Shown here piece by piece: positions 33,893 to 42,363 of a stretch of DNA of 64,000 bases (the first letter of the stretch is position 1; each line of letters begins with the position of its first letter). Both the position numbers and the translations under genes were made by a program. A model generated the notes under the pieces. The model saw only the letters and a list, made by a program, of their open reading frames with translations. It was not told the origin of the DNA and did not search any database. The stretch comes from Prosthecobacter fusiformis (lineage in GTDB: Bacteria; Verrucomicrobiota; Verrucomicrobiia; Verrucomicrobiales; Verrucomicrobiaceae): positions 75,711 to 139,710 of the forward strand of contig NZ_SOCA01000002.1 in the NCBI RefSeq assembly GCF_004364345.1, in the 5' to 3' direction.

Positions 33893-35359
33893 TTAAACAG
33901 GCGTCTGGCTCCCAGCCAGTTTCCAGGGCGGTGCCTGCGGCAAAGGAGGGCTGGCTAGGGGACGGGTGAGTGAGCGGAAAATTTTAGGCTGGAGGTCTTC
34001 GGGGGCACCTAGAGGAAGGCTGAGAGTGAAGGTGGTGCCTTTGCCAAGTTGGCTGTGGCATTCCACGCTGCCGTTCATGCCTTGGGCCATGCGATGCACG
34101 ATCCAAAGGCCGAGGCCGTTGGAGCTTTCGCCCCCGGTGGGTCGTGGGGTGAGTTTGGAAAATTTCTTGAATAGGTTGGCTTGATCCGCCTCGCTCAGTC
34201 CAGGGCCTTCATCACAAATTTGAATAGCGACTGAATCCTTGGAGGTAGTGCAGACGCAGCGCACCACGGTGCCTTGGGGAGAATACTTGATGGCATTGGA
34301 GATCAGGTTGTCCAGGATCTGGTCCATGGCATTTTCATCCGCCATGACACAGGTGCGGGCCGTGTCCCCTTCCAGCAGCAGGCGGATGTTTTTGTTCTGC
34401 GCCCGGAGCTGATAGGTGGCGATCATTTTTGTCAAAACCGGCTCCACTGGACAGCCGACGATTTTCATCTTGATGGAGCCTTCCTCGATGCGCTGGACAT
34501 CGAGAAGATTGGAAATGATTTCCAGCATGCGCTTGCATTGCTTTTGGATGACCGTGGACGTCTCGGCAATTTTCTCCGGGGTGGGGTTGGTATAATACCC
34601 CAGCAGTTCCGCATAACCACTGATGCCGCAAAGAGGGTTCTTCAGGTCATGCGCGGCGATGTTGAGAAACTCGTCCTTCTCATGGTGCAACTTCAGCAGC
34701 CTTTGATTGGCGGTGGAAAGCTGGTCCAGAGCCAGCTGCATTTGTTGGAAAGCACGTTTGCGGGTTAGCTCGAAGATGCATCCCAGCAGGGTCATGAAAC
34801 AGATCAGCCCGCAATAGCCTGCGAAGCTGATGTACGGCTCCCAGCTCATGTCATAGGTATGGACGACCTCGATGCCAAAGACTCCCAGGAGGCCGAAAGC
34901 CCCTGCTGCCAGGAAGCATAGGCCTGACCAAATGAGAGCATCCTTGATCTCGAGTAGCAAGAGCACACAGAGCGGGATGGATGCGAGCCAGGCAATGGCA
35001 TGCCCGTAAAGCCCACCCTCAATGGCGCAGAGTCCTGTAAAGCCACAAAAGAGGATGAGAGCAAAAAGGTGGCCCGTGAGGCGGAGGTTCCTCCCACGCC
35101 GGAGAATCACCGGAATCATCGCAAAGCACATGCTGCAGATGATGATAATGGCGGCTCCCCACAGATGATCCGCCAGCATGTAAAAAGAGGCGTAAGCGAG
35201 GCCAAAAAGAGCTCCCATCCAGCCAAAACGGAGCTGTAGGCGGCTGCGGCGCAGGATTTCTGGATCCTGGCTCAACTCCGTCGGGAGGTAAGTATCCCAT
35301 AACTTTAACCCCCTGGACGGGATCATCGGGGTAGTGAGACTGGGGGGGACAATCATCAT
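33893..35359 (-). CDS. Membrane sensor histidine kinase
   Basis: 488 residues. The first ~190 residues hold about six membrane helices without a large extracytoplasmic domain, so it probably senses a membrane or intracellular cue. A short coiled coil leads into HisKA (NIAAHDLKNPLCGISGYAELL, phospho-acceptor His237) and HATPase_c with the N box (DNLISNAIKYSPQG), CDEGPGLSEAD and SNGLGLWIVHRM. No response-regulator gene is adjacent, so it is an orphan. It is followed downstream by the phosphoesterase gene on the other strand. Confidence 0.9.
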   Translation of the reverse strand: MMIVPPSLTTPMIPSRGLKLWDTYLPTELSQDPEILRRSRLQLRFGWMGALFGLAYASFYMLADHLWGAAIIIICSMCFAMIPVILRRGRNLRLTGHLFALILFCGFTGLCAIEGGLYGHAIAWLASIPLCVLLLLEIKDALIWSGLCFLAAGAFGLLGVFGIEVVHTYDMSWEPYISFAGYCGLICFMTLLGCIFELTRKRAFQQMQLALDQLSTANQRLLKLHHEKDEFLNIAAHDLKNPLCGISGYAELLGYYTNPTPEKIAETSTVIQKQCKRMLEIISNLLDVQRIEEGSIKMKIVGCPVEPVLTKMIATYQLRAQNKNIRLLLEGDTARTCVMADENAMDQILDNLISNAIKYSPQGTVVRCVCTTSKDSVAIQICDEGPGLSEADQANLFKKFSKLTPRPTGGESSNGLGLWIVHRMAQGMNGSVECHSQLGKGTTFTLSLPLGAPEDLQPKIFRSLTRPLASPPLPQAPPWKLAGSQTPV

Positions 35360-35373
35360 GGGTGGACGTTTTG

Positions 35374-36747
35374 TCAGAATGCAATCTTGGTGGTCAGTCC
35401 AATCCAGTGAGACTGCAATTTTACACGGCTGTCTTTGTATTCCGGCCCCTGGATGGAGCGGGCACTGGAATGCTGCACCGCAGGAAGGTCATACTGGTAG
35501 GCGAGGTCGATCTGGTAACGACCGCGAGTATAACCAAGACCGAGAGCAAGCGTATGCTCGGAAATGGCGGCCGTCGTGGGCAGCAATGTATCCGTGGAGA
35601 CCGGGTTGCTGCCATAGGCATACCCCATACGCAGGGACAGGGATTCGGTGAGTTCGTATTCGAAACCAAGACGGAAGACAAAGCTGTCTTTCCAGTTGAG
35701 ATCAATGTCGTCATCAAGCGATTTGGAACCTGTGGTGGCATTCACGGCCGGATTGGATCCATTGGCCAGCCGCACCTCCAGCACATCGTAGGCATTGCTC
35801 CAATCCACCCATTCCGCCTGACCGCCGACACGCAATTTTTTGAGGGCCTGCCAGGTCATCCCCACGGCGGCTTTCTGCGGCAGGTGGGTGGCCACTTTGG
35901 CATCGTATTTGAATTCTCCAGGTACACCCACCAGGCCCGCATCCACTAGCTGGCGGGTCACATCTCCTCGCGCCGTGCCCTCGGTATTGAACTGGGTGGC
36001 GGTGCGGTAGCTGAAAGCCATGGCGAAGTCCTTGGTGGGTTTCCAGTGCAGAGCCAGATCACCATTCGCCCCAAAGCCTTCCGTTTCCAGATCCAGCAGT
36101 GTTTTAAAGCCTTTAAGCGCGGGCTGCGTCTGGAACGTGTAGGGGGTGGTCAGTTCGTTACGGTTGTAAACAAGGCCGACACTCGCCCCGAGGGCTAATT
36201 GATCCGTCAGCCGCCAGCCCAAGCCCAGGGCAGCGCGCATATTGATGATGGAGGAGCGGTGATGCTGCTGGCCATAGCTGGTGGTGCCGGTGGCTCCGCC
36301 AGCAGGATCACGAAAGTACCAGTCCGCTAGGCGGGTGGAATCCGTAATCAGGCTCATGCTCATAGCCAGTCTGTCTGCCAAAGGCTGGCGATAGACGATT
36401 TCCGGCAGAAGACCCCATGTATCCGTAAGTTTCCCACCCTCATTTTGAGCGTTGTCATATCTGCCACTTGCCCACGCTCCCGCGATGCCCAGAGAGACGT
36501 CGGACTTTTCCAGGAAACCGAGTGCGGCAGGGTTCTGCGCTGCCGAAGTCACCGCATCCAGGTCATCCGCCAAGGTAGCTCCCGCCATGCCCATGCTGCG
36601 TGCGCCTATGCCATTTCGGTCAATGCCGCTAGCCTGCACTTCGGGCGCAAAAAAGCCCAAAATCCCGATAAAGGATCCAAGTAGCCACAAGGAGCTTTGA
36701 ACTCTCTCAAGACTAAAGGAACGCCGGGGGAGCGAAAAACGACACAT
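35374..36747 (-). CDS. FadL/OmpP1-type outer-membrane transport protein
   Basis: 457 residues, signal peptide ending near PEVQASG. The start of the mature protein, RNGIGARSMGMAGATLADD then AAQNPAALG, is the N-terminal hatch sequence of the FadL/OmpP1/TodX family. The rest is barrel strands ending in GLTTKIAF with a terminal Phe. Members import long-chain fatty acids or other hydrophobic compounds across the outer membrane. It is co-oriented with and 14 bp upstream of the histidine-kinase gene, so the two may share a transcript; whether the kinase responds to fatty acids is speculation. Confidence 0.88.
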   Translation of the reverse strand: MCRFSLPRRSFSLERVQSSLWLLGSFIGILGFFAPEVQASGIDRNGIGARSMGMAGATLADDLDAVTSAAQNPAALGFLEKSDVSLGIAGAWASGRYDNAQNEGGKLTDTWGLLPEIVYRQPLADRLAMSMSLITDSTRLADWYFRDPAGGATGTTSYGQQHHRSSIINMRAALGLGWRLTDQLALGASVGLVYNRNELTTPYTFQTQPALKGFKTLLDLETEGFGANGDLALHWKPTKDFAMAFSYRTATQFNTEGTARGDVTRQLVDAGLVGVPGEFKYDAKVATHLPQKAAVGMTWQALKKLRVGGQAEWVDWSNAYDVLEVRLANGSNPAVNATTGSKSLDDDIDLNWKDSFVFRLGFEYELTESLSLRMGYAYGSNPVSTDTLLPTTAAISEHTLALGLGYTRGRYQIDLAYQYDLPAVQHSSARSIQGPEYKDSRVKLQSHWIGLTTKIAF

Positions 36748-37184
36748 ATGGAAAATATGGTTCGTGTTAATAATTAAACCATCTTCTTTTTGTGAATTTT
36801 CGCCTTAACGGCTTCATTTTCAGCGAAATTAATGGAATTTCAGGTATAAACAACGTCTGTTAATACGAAAAAGAATTATTTCAATTCGGCGGTTTATCCT
36901 TTCGGCCATAAGCGGAAGTTAGCCGTGTATAGGTCAAGAATGGTTATCTCTTTTGGAGGTATGAGGAATGGGTAAAGGTTTGGTTGAGAAAAAGCCTGAT
37001 CGAGAAGCCAGGTTTTGGCAGATATGCCGCTGATTCTATTCTGATTTTGAGTCAAGCGGTGATAAGATGGCCTAACCAATGAAATATGATAAATTGAAGC
37101 TCAGCTTGATGCGGCAGGTGATGCTTTGTCAGTTGGTTTTGCTTTGCTTCTTTGGGTCGCTATAGATATGCCGAGAGTCATCTC
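36748..37184. other. AT-rich gene-free region
   Basis: 437 bp between the FadL-like start and the frameshifted peptidase gene, visibly richer in A and T than the surrounding DNA. It must hold the promoter of the FadL-like gene. A 61-codon minus-strand ORF (36894-37079) has no family features and I do not call it. I find no tRNA, terminator or repeat in it; the base composition could mark acquired DNA. Confidence 0.4.
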
Positions 37185-37803
37185 ATGAAACGTCTTGTTA
37201 TAATCTCCATCAGCTCTCTCATCGCGGGCGGATTCCTGCTATGGGGCTTTTACATCTGGAAAACACGCAGCACACCGCACATTGCAGTCACAGGAGGGCG
37301 TCCACTATCCATCCTTTTGCCCGCGAATGGCACTCACTTCATGCAAAACGATACTCGTTGGGCGAAGGAGAAAATAGGTGGCTCGGAGGAGACGATCCGA
37401 AGTGTGGGATGTGCGATGTGCAGCGTGGCCAGTGCCGCCCAGTACCTCGGAGAAACAACAGATCCCGCCACATTCAATCGCCAACTGATTGCTGCTGGAG
37501 GATATACTGAGCAGGGCTGGCTGGTATGGTCAGCTGTCTCGAAGATTTTTGAAAAGCGCATCGAGGTTACCGTGCTTAGCCACCCCCTCCCATTCGGCGA
37601 TGGATCGGGCCTTAGAGCGTGGAGAATATCCAGTCATCAAATTCATCCTCCCGGCAGGCATTCCCCATTGGGTGGTGGTGGTGGGTAAGGATGGATATGA
37701 ATACCTCGTCCAGGATCCCCTCGTCGCATCAGCTAAGCCGGTCCCACTGTCCATCCGCGCCTCCGGCATTTATTCGGTAAGGGTAGTGAGGCGGAATGCT
37801 TGA
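37185..37803 (+). pseudogene. C39-like papain-fold peptidase gene, frameshifted
   Basis: Frame one runs from the ATG at 37185 (signal anchor MKRLVIISISSLIAGGFLL) through FMQNDTRWAKEKIGG, SVGCAMCSVASAAQYLG and GGYTEQGWLVW, the Peptidase_C39_2 N-terminal half with the catalytic-type Gly-Cys. The other half, RALERGEYPVIKF, IPHWVVVVGKDGYEY and VQDPL (His and Asp sites), is in the next frame and ends at 37803. Removing one C from the CCCCC run near 37583-37587 joins them as LSHPSHSAMDRALERG. The gene is therefore either broken, slippage-switched, or carries a sequencing error. Intact length would be about 205 residues. Confidence 0.85.
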
Positions 37804-37942
37804 GCAGTTTCCGGACCGCAGTTCAAGAAGCAAGCCAAGCGGGTGCCTATTCCTGGCTATGAAGGAGATTCTAACGAAATTTGCGCAATGGACTTGCCTA
37901 AGTGAAGAGACTGCCCACTGTCGTGATCTGTCCTGAGCAACT

Positions 37943-38833
37943 ATGAGTGCTACCACAATCGCGTTCCTGAATTTCAAAGGCGGTGTCGGCAAGACAGCCA
38001 CGACAGTGAATCTAGCGGCTGCGCTGGCGCATTATCACCAGCAAAGGGTGCTGATTGTGGATCTGGATCCTCAGTGTAATGCCAGCTTCTGGCTGATGCC
38101 ACCGGCGGACTGGAAAGCGCATGTGGATGGCGGCAGGCATTCGAGCTTCCAGATTTTTCAGGATGAAATCATGGGGACGCACCGCTTTGATTTCGACAAG
38201 GCGGTGGTCAGGGCTGTGCCGCGCAAGGGCGGTATTTCGATGATCTCCCGTCTGGACATCCTGCCTGCGGCGGTGCAGTTGATCACTATTGAAGACCGCA
38301 TCCACCAGAACAAGTATGCGCGTTTTTTTGAGTTTCTGTACAAGGCTCTAAAACCGCATTACAAGGATTACGACTACATTTTCTTCGATTGCCCACCGAA
38401 CGTGTACTCCATTTCAAAAAATGCACTCTATGCTGCTGAGAACTGCGTAGTGCCTTACGTGCCGGACTTTCTCTCACTCTCGGGTTTCCAGCTTCTGGCC
38501 GAGCAGATCGAGCAGTTCAATGACCGGATCAGCGGTTTTAAAGGACTGCGCAGAAGAGCTTCGATCGTTGGCTTGCTGGCCAGTCATTACAAAGCCAGCA
38601 AAACCCATGACCAGGGGCTGAATGAACTGGAGGTGACGCTGGGCCGCCTGAAATCTGAGGGGTTGACGCATCATGAGGCGAAGTTGTTGCTTCCACCCAT
38701 CCGCCATCTGGCGGATGTGTCTGAATCCACCAATGAGCATCTGCCCGTGATTCTCCACAAGCCTAACGGGTTGGGTGCGGAGGACTATAGCAAGCTCGCC
38801 AAATCCTTTCACCAGCATTTCCAATCTCTCTGA
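37943..38833 (+). CDS. ParA/Soj-family ATPase
   Basis: 296 residues. The N-terminus holds a deviant Walker A, FLNFKGGVGKTATTVNLA (signature Lys12 and Lys17), Walker A' VLIVDLDPQCNASFWL, and Walker B DYIFFDCPPNVYSIS. These mark a ParA/MinD ATPase that dimerises on ATP and binds DNA nonspecifically. The second half is longer than in small plasmid ParAs. Chromosomal parA is normally followed by parB; here the next genes are a small helical protein and a NucS-like nuclease, 4 and 3 bp apart. So this is a separate ParA, positioning something other than the origin. Confidence 0.9.
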   Translation: MSATTIAFLNFKGGVGKTATTVNLAAALAHYHQQRVLIVDLDPQCNASFWLMPPADWKAHVDGGRHSSFQIFQDEIMGTHRFDFDKAVVRAVPRKGGISMISRLDILPAAVQLITIEDRIHQNKYARFFEFLYKALKPHYKDYDYIFFDCPPNVYSISKNALYAAENCVVPYVPDFLSLSGFQLLAEQIEQFNDRISGFKGLRRRASIVGLLASHYKASKTHDQGLNELEVTLGRLKSEGLTHHEAKLLLPPIRHLADVSESTNEHLPVILHKPNGLGAEDYSKLAKSFHQHFQSL

Positions 38834-38837
38834 ATCC

Positions 38838-39455
38838 ATGAACGACCTTGCCCAACGTCTGCGTGCTCTGGCTGGCAGCCTTGAGAAACACGCCCCAAAT
38901 CTGGACAGCGCGGCCTTTGTCAAAAAGGCGGTGACGTTCAGCAAAGCCCTGACCGGCTTTGAAAGCGCCACAGCGGAAGCACTCAGCGGGTTGGCTCCAG
39001 GGCTGCATGAACTGGAGAAACTTCTGGCGAGTCCAGATAAAAAAGCGCTGAAGGAGCCTGTGATGAAAAAGCTGTTTCAAGAGGTGCTGCAGACAAAGCC
39101 TCCGGCGGATGCCAAACTGCCTGCGCAGCACAAGCTGTTTTTGAAACTGGTCAAAGAGAATGGGGCGGGTGAACTGGCTTTGGCGGCTGTCCGTAGTGCC
39201 GTGAGCAAAGCTCAGCTACCGGTCGAGCCGCCACCGAAGGATAAGGAATCCCTACAGGCGGAGCTTCTACGCTTGGGTCGGCTGGATGAGGGGGGCTTTG
39301 CGGACGAATTGGATGTGCGCTACAAAAAACTGACGGACCTGAAGAGTCTGGCCAAGGCGAATGCGCTGCCTGTGCCCAAAGCGGTGGAGAAAGCCTGGTT
39401 AGTACGAGAGCTGCGACGTATCTCCCTCCGTGTGGCCAGTCACCAATTGACCTGA
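38838..39455 (+). CDS. Helical protein with possible SAP-like C-terminus, ParA operon
   Basis: 205 residues from the ATG at 38838, 4 bp after parA. Mostly alpha-helical and basic; a Lys/Pro linker (PVEPPPKDKE) divides it. The C-terminal DLKSLAKANALPVPKAVEKA and then WLVRELRRI resembles a SAP/HeH DNA-binding helix-extension-helix (leucine, Lys-Ala and Leu-Val-Arg positions). I recognise no family for the first 130 residues. The position of a ParB is taken by this gene, so it may be the ParA partner or a DNA-bound adaptor. The SAP-like reading is an inference from pattern. Confidence 0.7.
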   Translation: MNDLAQRLRALAGSLEKHAPNLDSAAFVKKAVTFSKALTGFESATAEALSGLAPGLHELEKLLASPDKKALKEPVMKKLFQEVLQTKPPADAKLPAQHKLFLKLVKENGAGELALAAVRSAVSKAQLPVEPPPKDKESLQAELLRLGRLDEGGFADELDVRYKKLTDLKSLAKANALPVPKAVEKAWLVRELRRISLRVASHQLT

Positions 39456-39458
39456 GAA

Positions 39459-39920
39459 ATGGCACGCACCGCTCTGGAGATCCTGCGATACACCCGCACT
39501 GAGGCGTGGGTGGAGGATCTTCTTTTTGCGCATCCAGAACTCTTGTCCCCAAATCTGCCACCGCCACGGCGGCAAGTGTCGTTTGCTGGCAGCAGGGTGG
39601 ACTTGCTGTTTGAGGATGAGGAACAGACAGTGCTGGTAGAGATCAAACGCGGCGTCATCGACCTAGCTGCATTGGCGCAGATGAAGCGATACCGGGTGCT
39701 TTTGAAACAGCCAGGCCGCCTTTTTACTGGCTATCTGGTGGGGGCTTCGATTTCGGACGAAGCGGCTGAATCTCTGAAAAAATCGGGAGGGCGGCTGAAG
39801 TTTCGGCAGATAGGCAGGGATATTCCAAGGGAGATTAACCTGTGCCAGAAATGCCGCCGGGCGAGGCATCAGGCGATCTCGGCCTGCCCATTTTGCGGGG
39901 AGAAACAGATTTTGCGCTGA
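39459..39920 (+). CDS. NucS/DUF91-like PD-(D/E)XK nuclease with zinc ribbon
   Basis: 153 residues, starting 3 bp after the previous stop. EAWVEDLLFAHPELL and SRVDLLFEDEEQTVLVEIKR form a PD-(D/E)XK nuclease core: Glu15/19, Asp48, and Glu61-x-Lys63, followed by LAQMKRYRVLL (conserved Gln-Tyr helix). This is the arrangement of the NucS C-terminal/DUF91 domain. At the end are CQKC and CPFC (Cys129, 132, 143, 146), a zinc ribbon absent from canonical NucS. NucS is a mismatch-type endonuclease; fused to a ribbon and coupled to ParA it may instead act on foreign or damaged DNA. Catalysis is untested. Confidence 0.8.
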   Translation: MARTALEILRYTRTEAWVEDLLFAHPELLSPNLPPPRRQVSFAGSRVDLLFEDEEQTVLVEIKRGVIDLAALAQMKRYRVLLKQPGRLFTGYLVGASISDEAAESLKKSGGRLKFRQIGRDIPREINLCQKCRRARHQAISACPFCGEKQILR

Positions 39921-39933
39921 TCTTTTCCTGAAA

Positions 39934-39970
39934 GGTCACGCCCGGCCCCATCGTTTCGGCGGGCGTAACT
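39934..39970 (+). terminator. Hairpin after the ParA-nuclease operon
   Basis: GTCACGCCCG (39935-39944) pairs with CGGGCGTAAC (39960-39969) with one mismatch and a 15-nt loop. It lies 14 bp after the nuclease stop and before the next DUF1501 gene. No T-run follows, so efficiency as an intrinsic terminator is doubtful. Confidence 0.35.
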
Positions 39971-39987
39971 GTAAATACCCCCTGTTT

Positions 39988-41277
39988 ATGAACCCCACTT
40001 CCACCTCCTTTGGTCGCCGCCAGTTCGTCGCAGGCGCGGCGCAGTCCTTTCTTGGCGTGACGGCGCTCAGCCAGCTAGGTACGAAAGCCTTTGCTGCCGG
40101 GGAAAACACAAGCCCGTTGAAGCAGGTGCCGACGGCTCGCAATGTGATCTATTTGTACATGACTGGGGGCATGAGTCACCTGGATACATGGGATCCAAAG
40201 CCGGAGAGCGATGTGATGGGATTGACAAAAACCATCAAAACCAAGGTGGACGGCATCCGCCTGAGTGAAAACATCCCCCTGCTGGCGCGTCATGCGGACA
40301 AGCTGGCCATCCTTCGCGGCATGAATTCCACCCAGGGTGCGCATGAGCAGGGAAACTACTACATGCACACCAGCTACACGCAGCGGAGCAGCATCCGCCA
40401 TCCCTCCATGGGCGCGTGGTTGCAGAAATTTCAGGACCGGGGTAACCCAACATTGCCGGGCAGTGTGATGATCGGTAATGACAGCCGCCATCCGGGAGCA
40501 GGCTTTTTTGAATCCCGCTTCTCCCCGCTGATGATCAATGATCCCGCCAGCGGCATCAATAACGTGCGTCCGCTGGATTGGTTCACGGAGGATCGCTTCG
40601 CCAGCCGTCTGAGCCTGGCCAAAAAGCTAGACCAGAAATTCGCCTCCACTTACGACGTCAAGAACGTGCGCGCCTATAGCGACATGTACGATGATGCGGT
40701 GAAGATGATGAAGAGCGAGGAACTGAAGGCCTTTGACCTGGATGCCGAGCCGGATGCTCTGCGTGAAAAGTATGGGCGTGACAGCTTCGGCCAGGGCTGC
40801 CTGCTGGCCCGCCGCCTGGTGGAGCATGGGGTGCGGCATGTGGAGGTGAGCTTTGGCAACTGGGATACCCACAATGCCAACTTTACCCGTGTGCCGGAAC
40901 TCTGCGATGAACTGGACTCCGCCATGAGCGCCCTGATTGGCGATCTGGAAGCCCGTGGCATGCTGAATGAAACGCTCGTGGTGCTAGCCACCGAATTCGG
41001 CCGCACGCCCGAGATCAATGCCAATGATGGACGCGACCATCACCCTGCCGGATTTAGCTGTGTGATGGCCGGTGGTGGTATCCGTGGTGGCCAGATTTAT
41101 GGGGCCACGGACGAGAACGGGGATAAGGTGGTGGAAGGTTCCACGACCATTCCAGATTTGAATGCAACCATTGGTTATGCCCTTGGCCTGCCTTTGGATC
41201 AGGTGCTGTATTCTCCGACAAAGCGCCCCTTCACCATTGCGGACAAGGGCAAGCCGCTGACTCAGCTCTTTGGCTGA
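39988..41277 (+). CDS. DUF1501 protein with twin-arginine signal (second copy)
   Basis: 429 residues. The N-terminus FGRRQFVAGAAQSFLGV is a twin-arginine signal. The DUF1501 body shows LYMTGGMSHLDTWDPKPES, RGMNSTQGAHEQGNYYMH, FGNWDTHNANF and EFGRTPEINANDGRDHHPAG, so the metal-binding Asp/His pattern is kept. It is clearly a different subgroup from the copy at 8.1-9.5 kb (only the motifs agree). No DUF1549/1553 gene is adjacent. Export as a folded enzyme is likely; the activity is unknown. Confidence 0.88.
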   Translation: MNPTSTSFGRRQFVAGAAQSFLGVTALSQLGTKAFAAGENTSPLKQVPTARNVIYLYMTGGMSHLDTWDPKPESDVMGLTKTIKTKVDGIRLSENIPLLARHADKLAILRGMNSTQGAHEQGNYYMHTSYTQRSSIRHPSMGAWLQKFQDRGNPTLPGSVMIGNDSRHPGAGFFESRFSPLMINDPASGINNVRPLDWFTEDRFASRLSLAKKLDQKFASTYDVKNVRAYSDMYDDAVKMMKSEELKAFDLDAEPDALREKYGRDSFGQGCLLARRLVEHGVRHVEVSFGNWDTHNANFTRVPELCDELDSAMSALIGDLEARGMLNETLVVLATEFGRTPEINANDGRDHHPAGFSCVMAGGGIRGGQIYGATDENGDKVVEGSTTIPDLNATIGYALGLPLDQVLYSPTKRPFTIADKGKPLTQLFG

Positions 41278-41285
41278 TTTGCTAT

Positions 41286-41325
41286 AAAAAAGCCCTGGCC
41301 GCAATGCGCGGGCTAGGGCTTTTTT
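41286..41325. terminator. Bidirectional intrinsic terminator
   Basis: AGCCCTGGCC (41291-41300) pairs with GGCTAGGGCT (41311-41320), one mismatch, 10-nt loop. A-run before and T-run after make it work on both strands. It serves the DUF1501 gene on one side and the tonB-exb operon on the other. Confidence 0.9.
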
Positions 41326-41335
41326 GTGGATACAC

Positions 41336-41881
41336 TTATTGGGACTTGGCCAGCTTGTTATACTTTTCCACAAGCGCGTTGTATTCCCTCACCTGGGTAT
41401 TCAGTTTGGTGATGGCACTGTCGCGTTCGCTAGCCAGTTGTTTGATGGTGTCATTCGCTTTCTCGATGGCAGTATTCTGGGCGCTGACTTCGCTGTTGCG
41501 GTCCTTAAGGGCATCCGTGCCTTTGCCAGCGAGCTGTTTATAGGCTGCCAACTCAGCCTTAGCCGTCCGGGCATCATTCATCCAGATGCCGATGCTGTAT
41601 CCGCGTGAAGTCTGGTCCACGGTGAGGAGCTGTACCTGCTCCGTGGCATCGAGCAGGGCGGATTCAGTCTCGGCACGCAGGGTGGTGATGCGTGCTATTT
41701 CCTGTTCGAGGCGCAGGCCCTTTTCTTCGGCTTGGATGCGCAGTTCATTTTCTGCGATGAGCTGGGCCGTGAGCTCTTCAATGCGTTCATTGAGGACAAA
41801 TTCGCGCTTCCATTGAACGATGCAGATGCCGCAAAGGCCGAGGACGATGAGGCTTAGCAGAAAGAATAGAAAGGCCTTCAT
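41336..41881 (-). CDS. Membrane-anchored coiled-coil protein of the Ton operon
   Basis: 181 residues: one N-terminal membrane helix (FLFFLLSLIVLGLCGICIV) and then almost continuous coiled coil rich in Glu, Ala, Leu and Gln (RIEELTAQLIAENELRIQAE and later ALVEKYNKLAKSQ). I recognise no family. The start overlaps the exbD stop by 4 bp, and it is the last gene before the terminator, so it is made with ExbB/ExbD. A scaffold or regulator of the Ton motor in the periplasm is a reasonable guess, not shown. No catalytic motif is visible. Confidence 0.75.
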   Translation of the reverse strand: MKAFLFFLLSLIVLGLCGICIVQWKREFVLNERIEELTAQLIAENELRIQAEEKGLRLEQEIARITTLRAETESALLDATEQVQLLTVDQTSRGYSIGIWMNDARTAKAELAAYKQLAGKGTDALKDRNSEVSAQNTAIEKANDTIKQLASERDSAITKLNTQVREYNALVEKYNKLAKSQ

Positions 41882-42363
41882 TGAGCGGGAGCGGGGGCAG
41901 GGGAGCTAGCCGGTGCGGGTGCGCTGGCGGAAGGTTTGACATTGATGGCCACTTTATTGAAACCCATGCGGCGGACCGTATCCAAAGCGCGGACCATTTG
42001 GGACCAGACGGTGCCTGAATCACCACTGATATAAACAGGCGTATTGGGATCTTTTTTGAATCGCTCCGAAAGCCTGTTTTCCAGGTCTGGAAGGGAGATG
42101 GGATTCTTGTCCAGGAAGAGGTCACCAGCCTGGTTGACGCCCAGGTTGATCATGTCCGGCTTGAAGTCCGACTGGGCAGATGAAGCCACCGGAAGGTTCA
42201 CCTTGATGTTCTGCTGCTTGGTCATCGTCAGACTGACCATCATGAAGGAGGCCAGGAGGAAGAACATCACATCAATGAGAGGGATGATCTCCAGCCGGGT
42301 TTTTTTATGGGCGATGGGGGAGTGAATTTTCACAGGAATGGTTAGGCTGTTGCCCGGGATCAA
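41878..42363 (-). CDS. exbD: ExbD/TolR biopolymer transport protein
   Basis: 161 residues: short cytoplasmic start, one membrane helix with the essential Asp (EIIPLIDVMFFLLASFMMV), then a periplasmic domain (NLPVASSAQ, INLGVNQAGDLFLDKNPI, VYISGDSGT) that matches ExbD/TolR. A Pro/Ala-rich tail follows. With ExbB it forms the proton channel that drives TonB or Tol. Start and stop overlap exbB and the coiled-coil gene by 4 bp each. Because a TonB-like gene opens the operon, Ton rather than Tol function is preferred. Confidence 0.9.
   Translation of the reverse strand: MIPGNSLTIPVKIHSPIAHKKTRLEIIPLIDVMFFLLASFMMVSLTMTKQQNIKVNLPVASSAQSDFKPDMINLGVNQAGDLFLDKNPISLPDLENRLSERFKKDPNTPVYISGDSGTVWSQMVRALDTVRRMGFNKVAINVKPSASAPAPASSPAPAPAQ

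Noticed and set aside
36894..37079. 61-codon minus-strand ORF in the AT-rich region
   Set aside because: No ribosome-binding site, no conserved motif, and length expected by chance.
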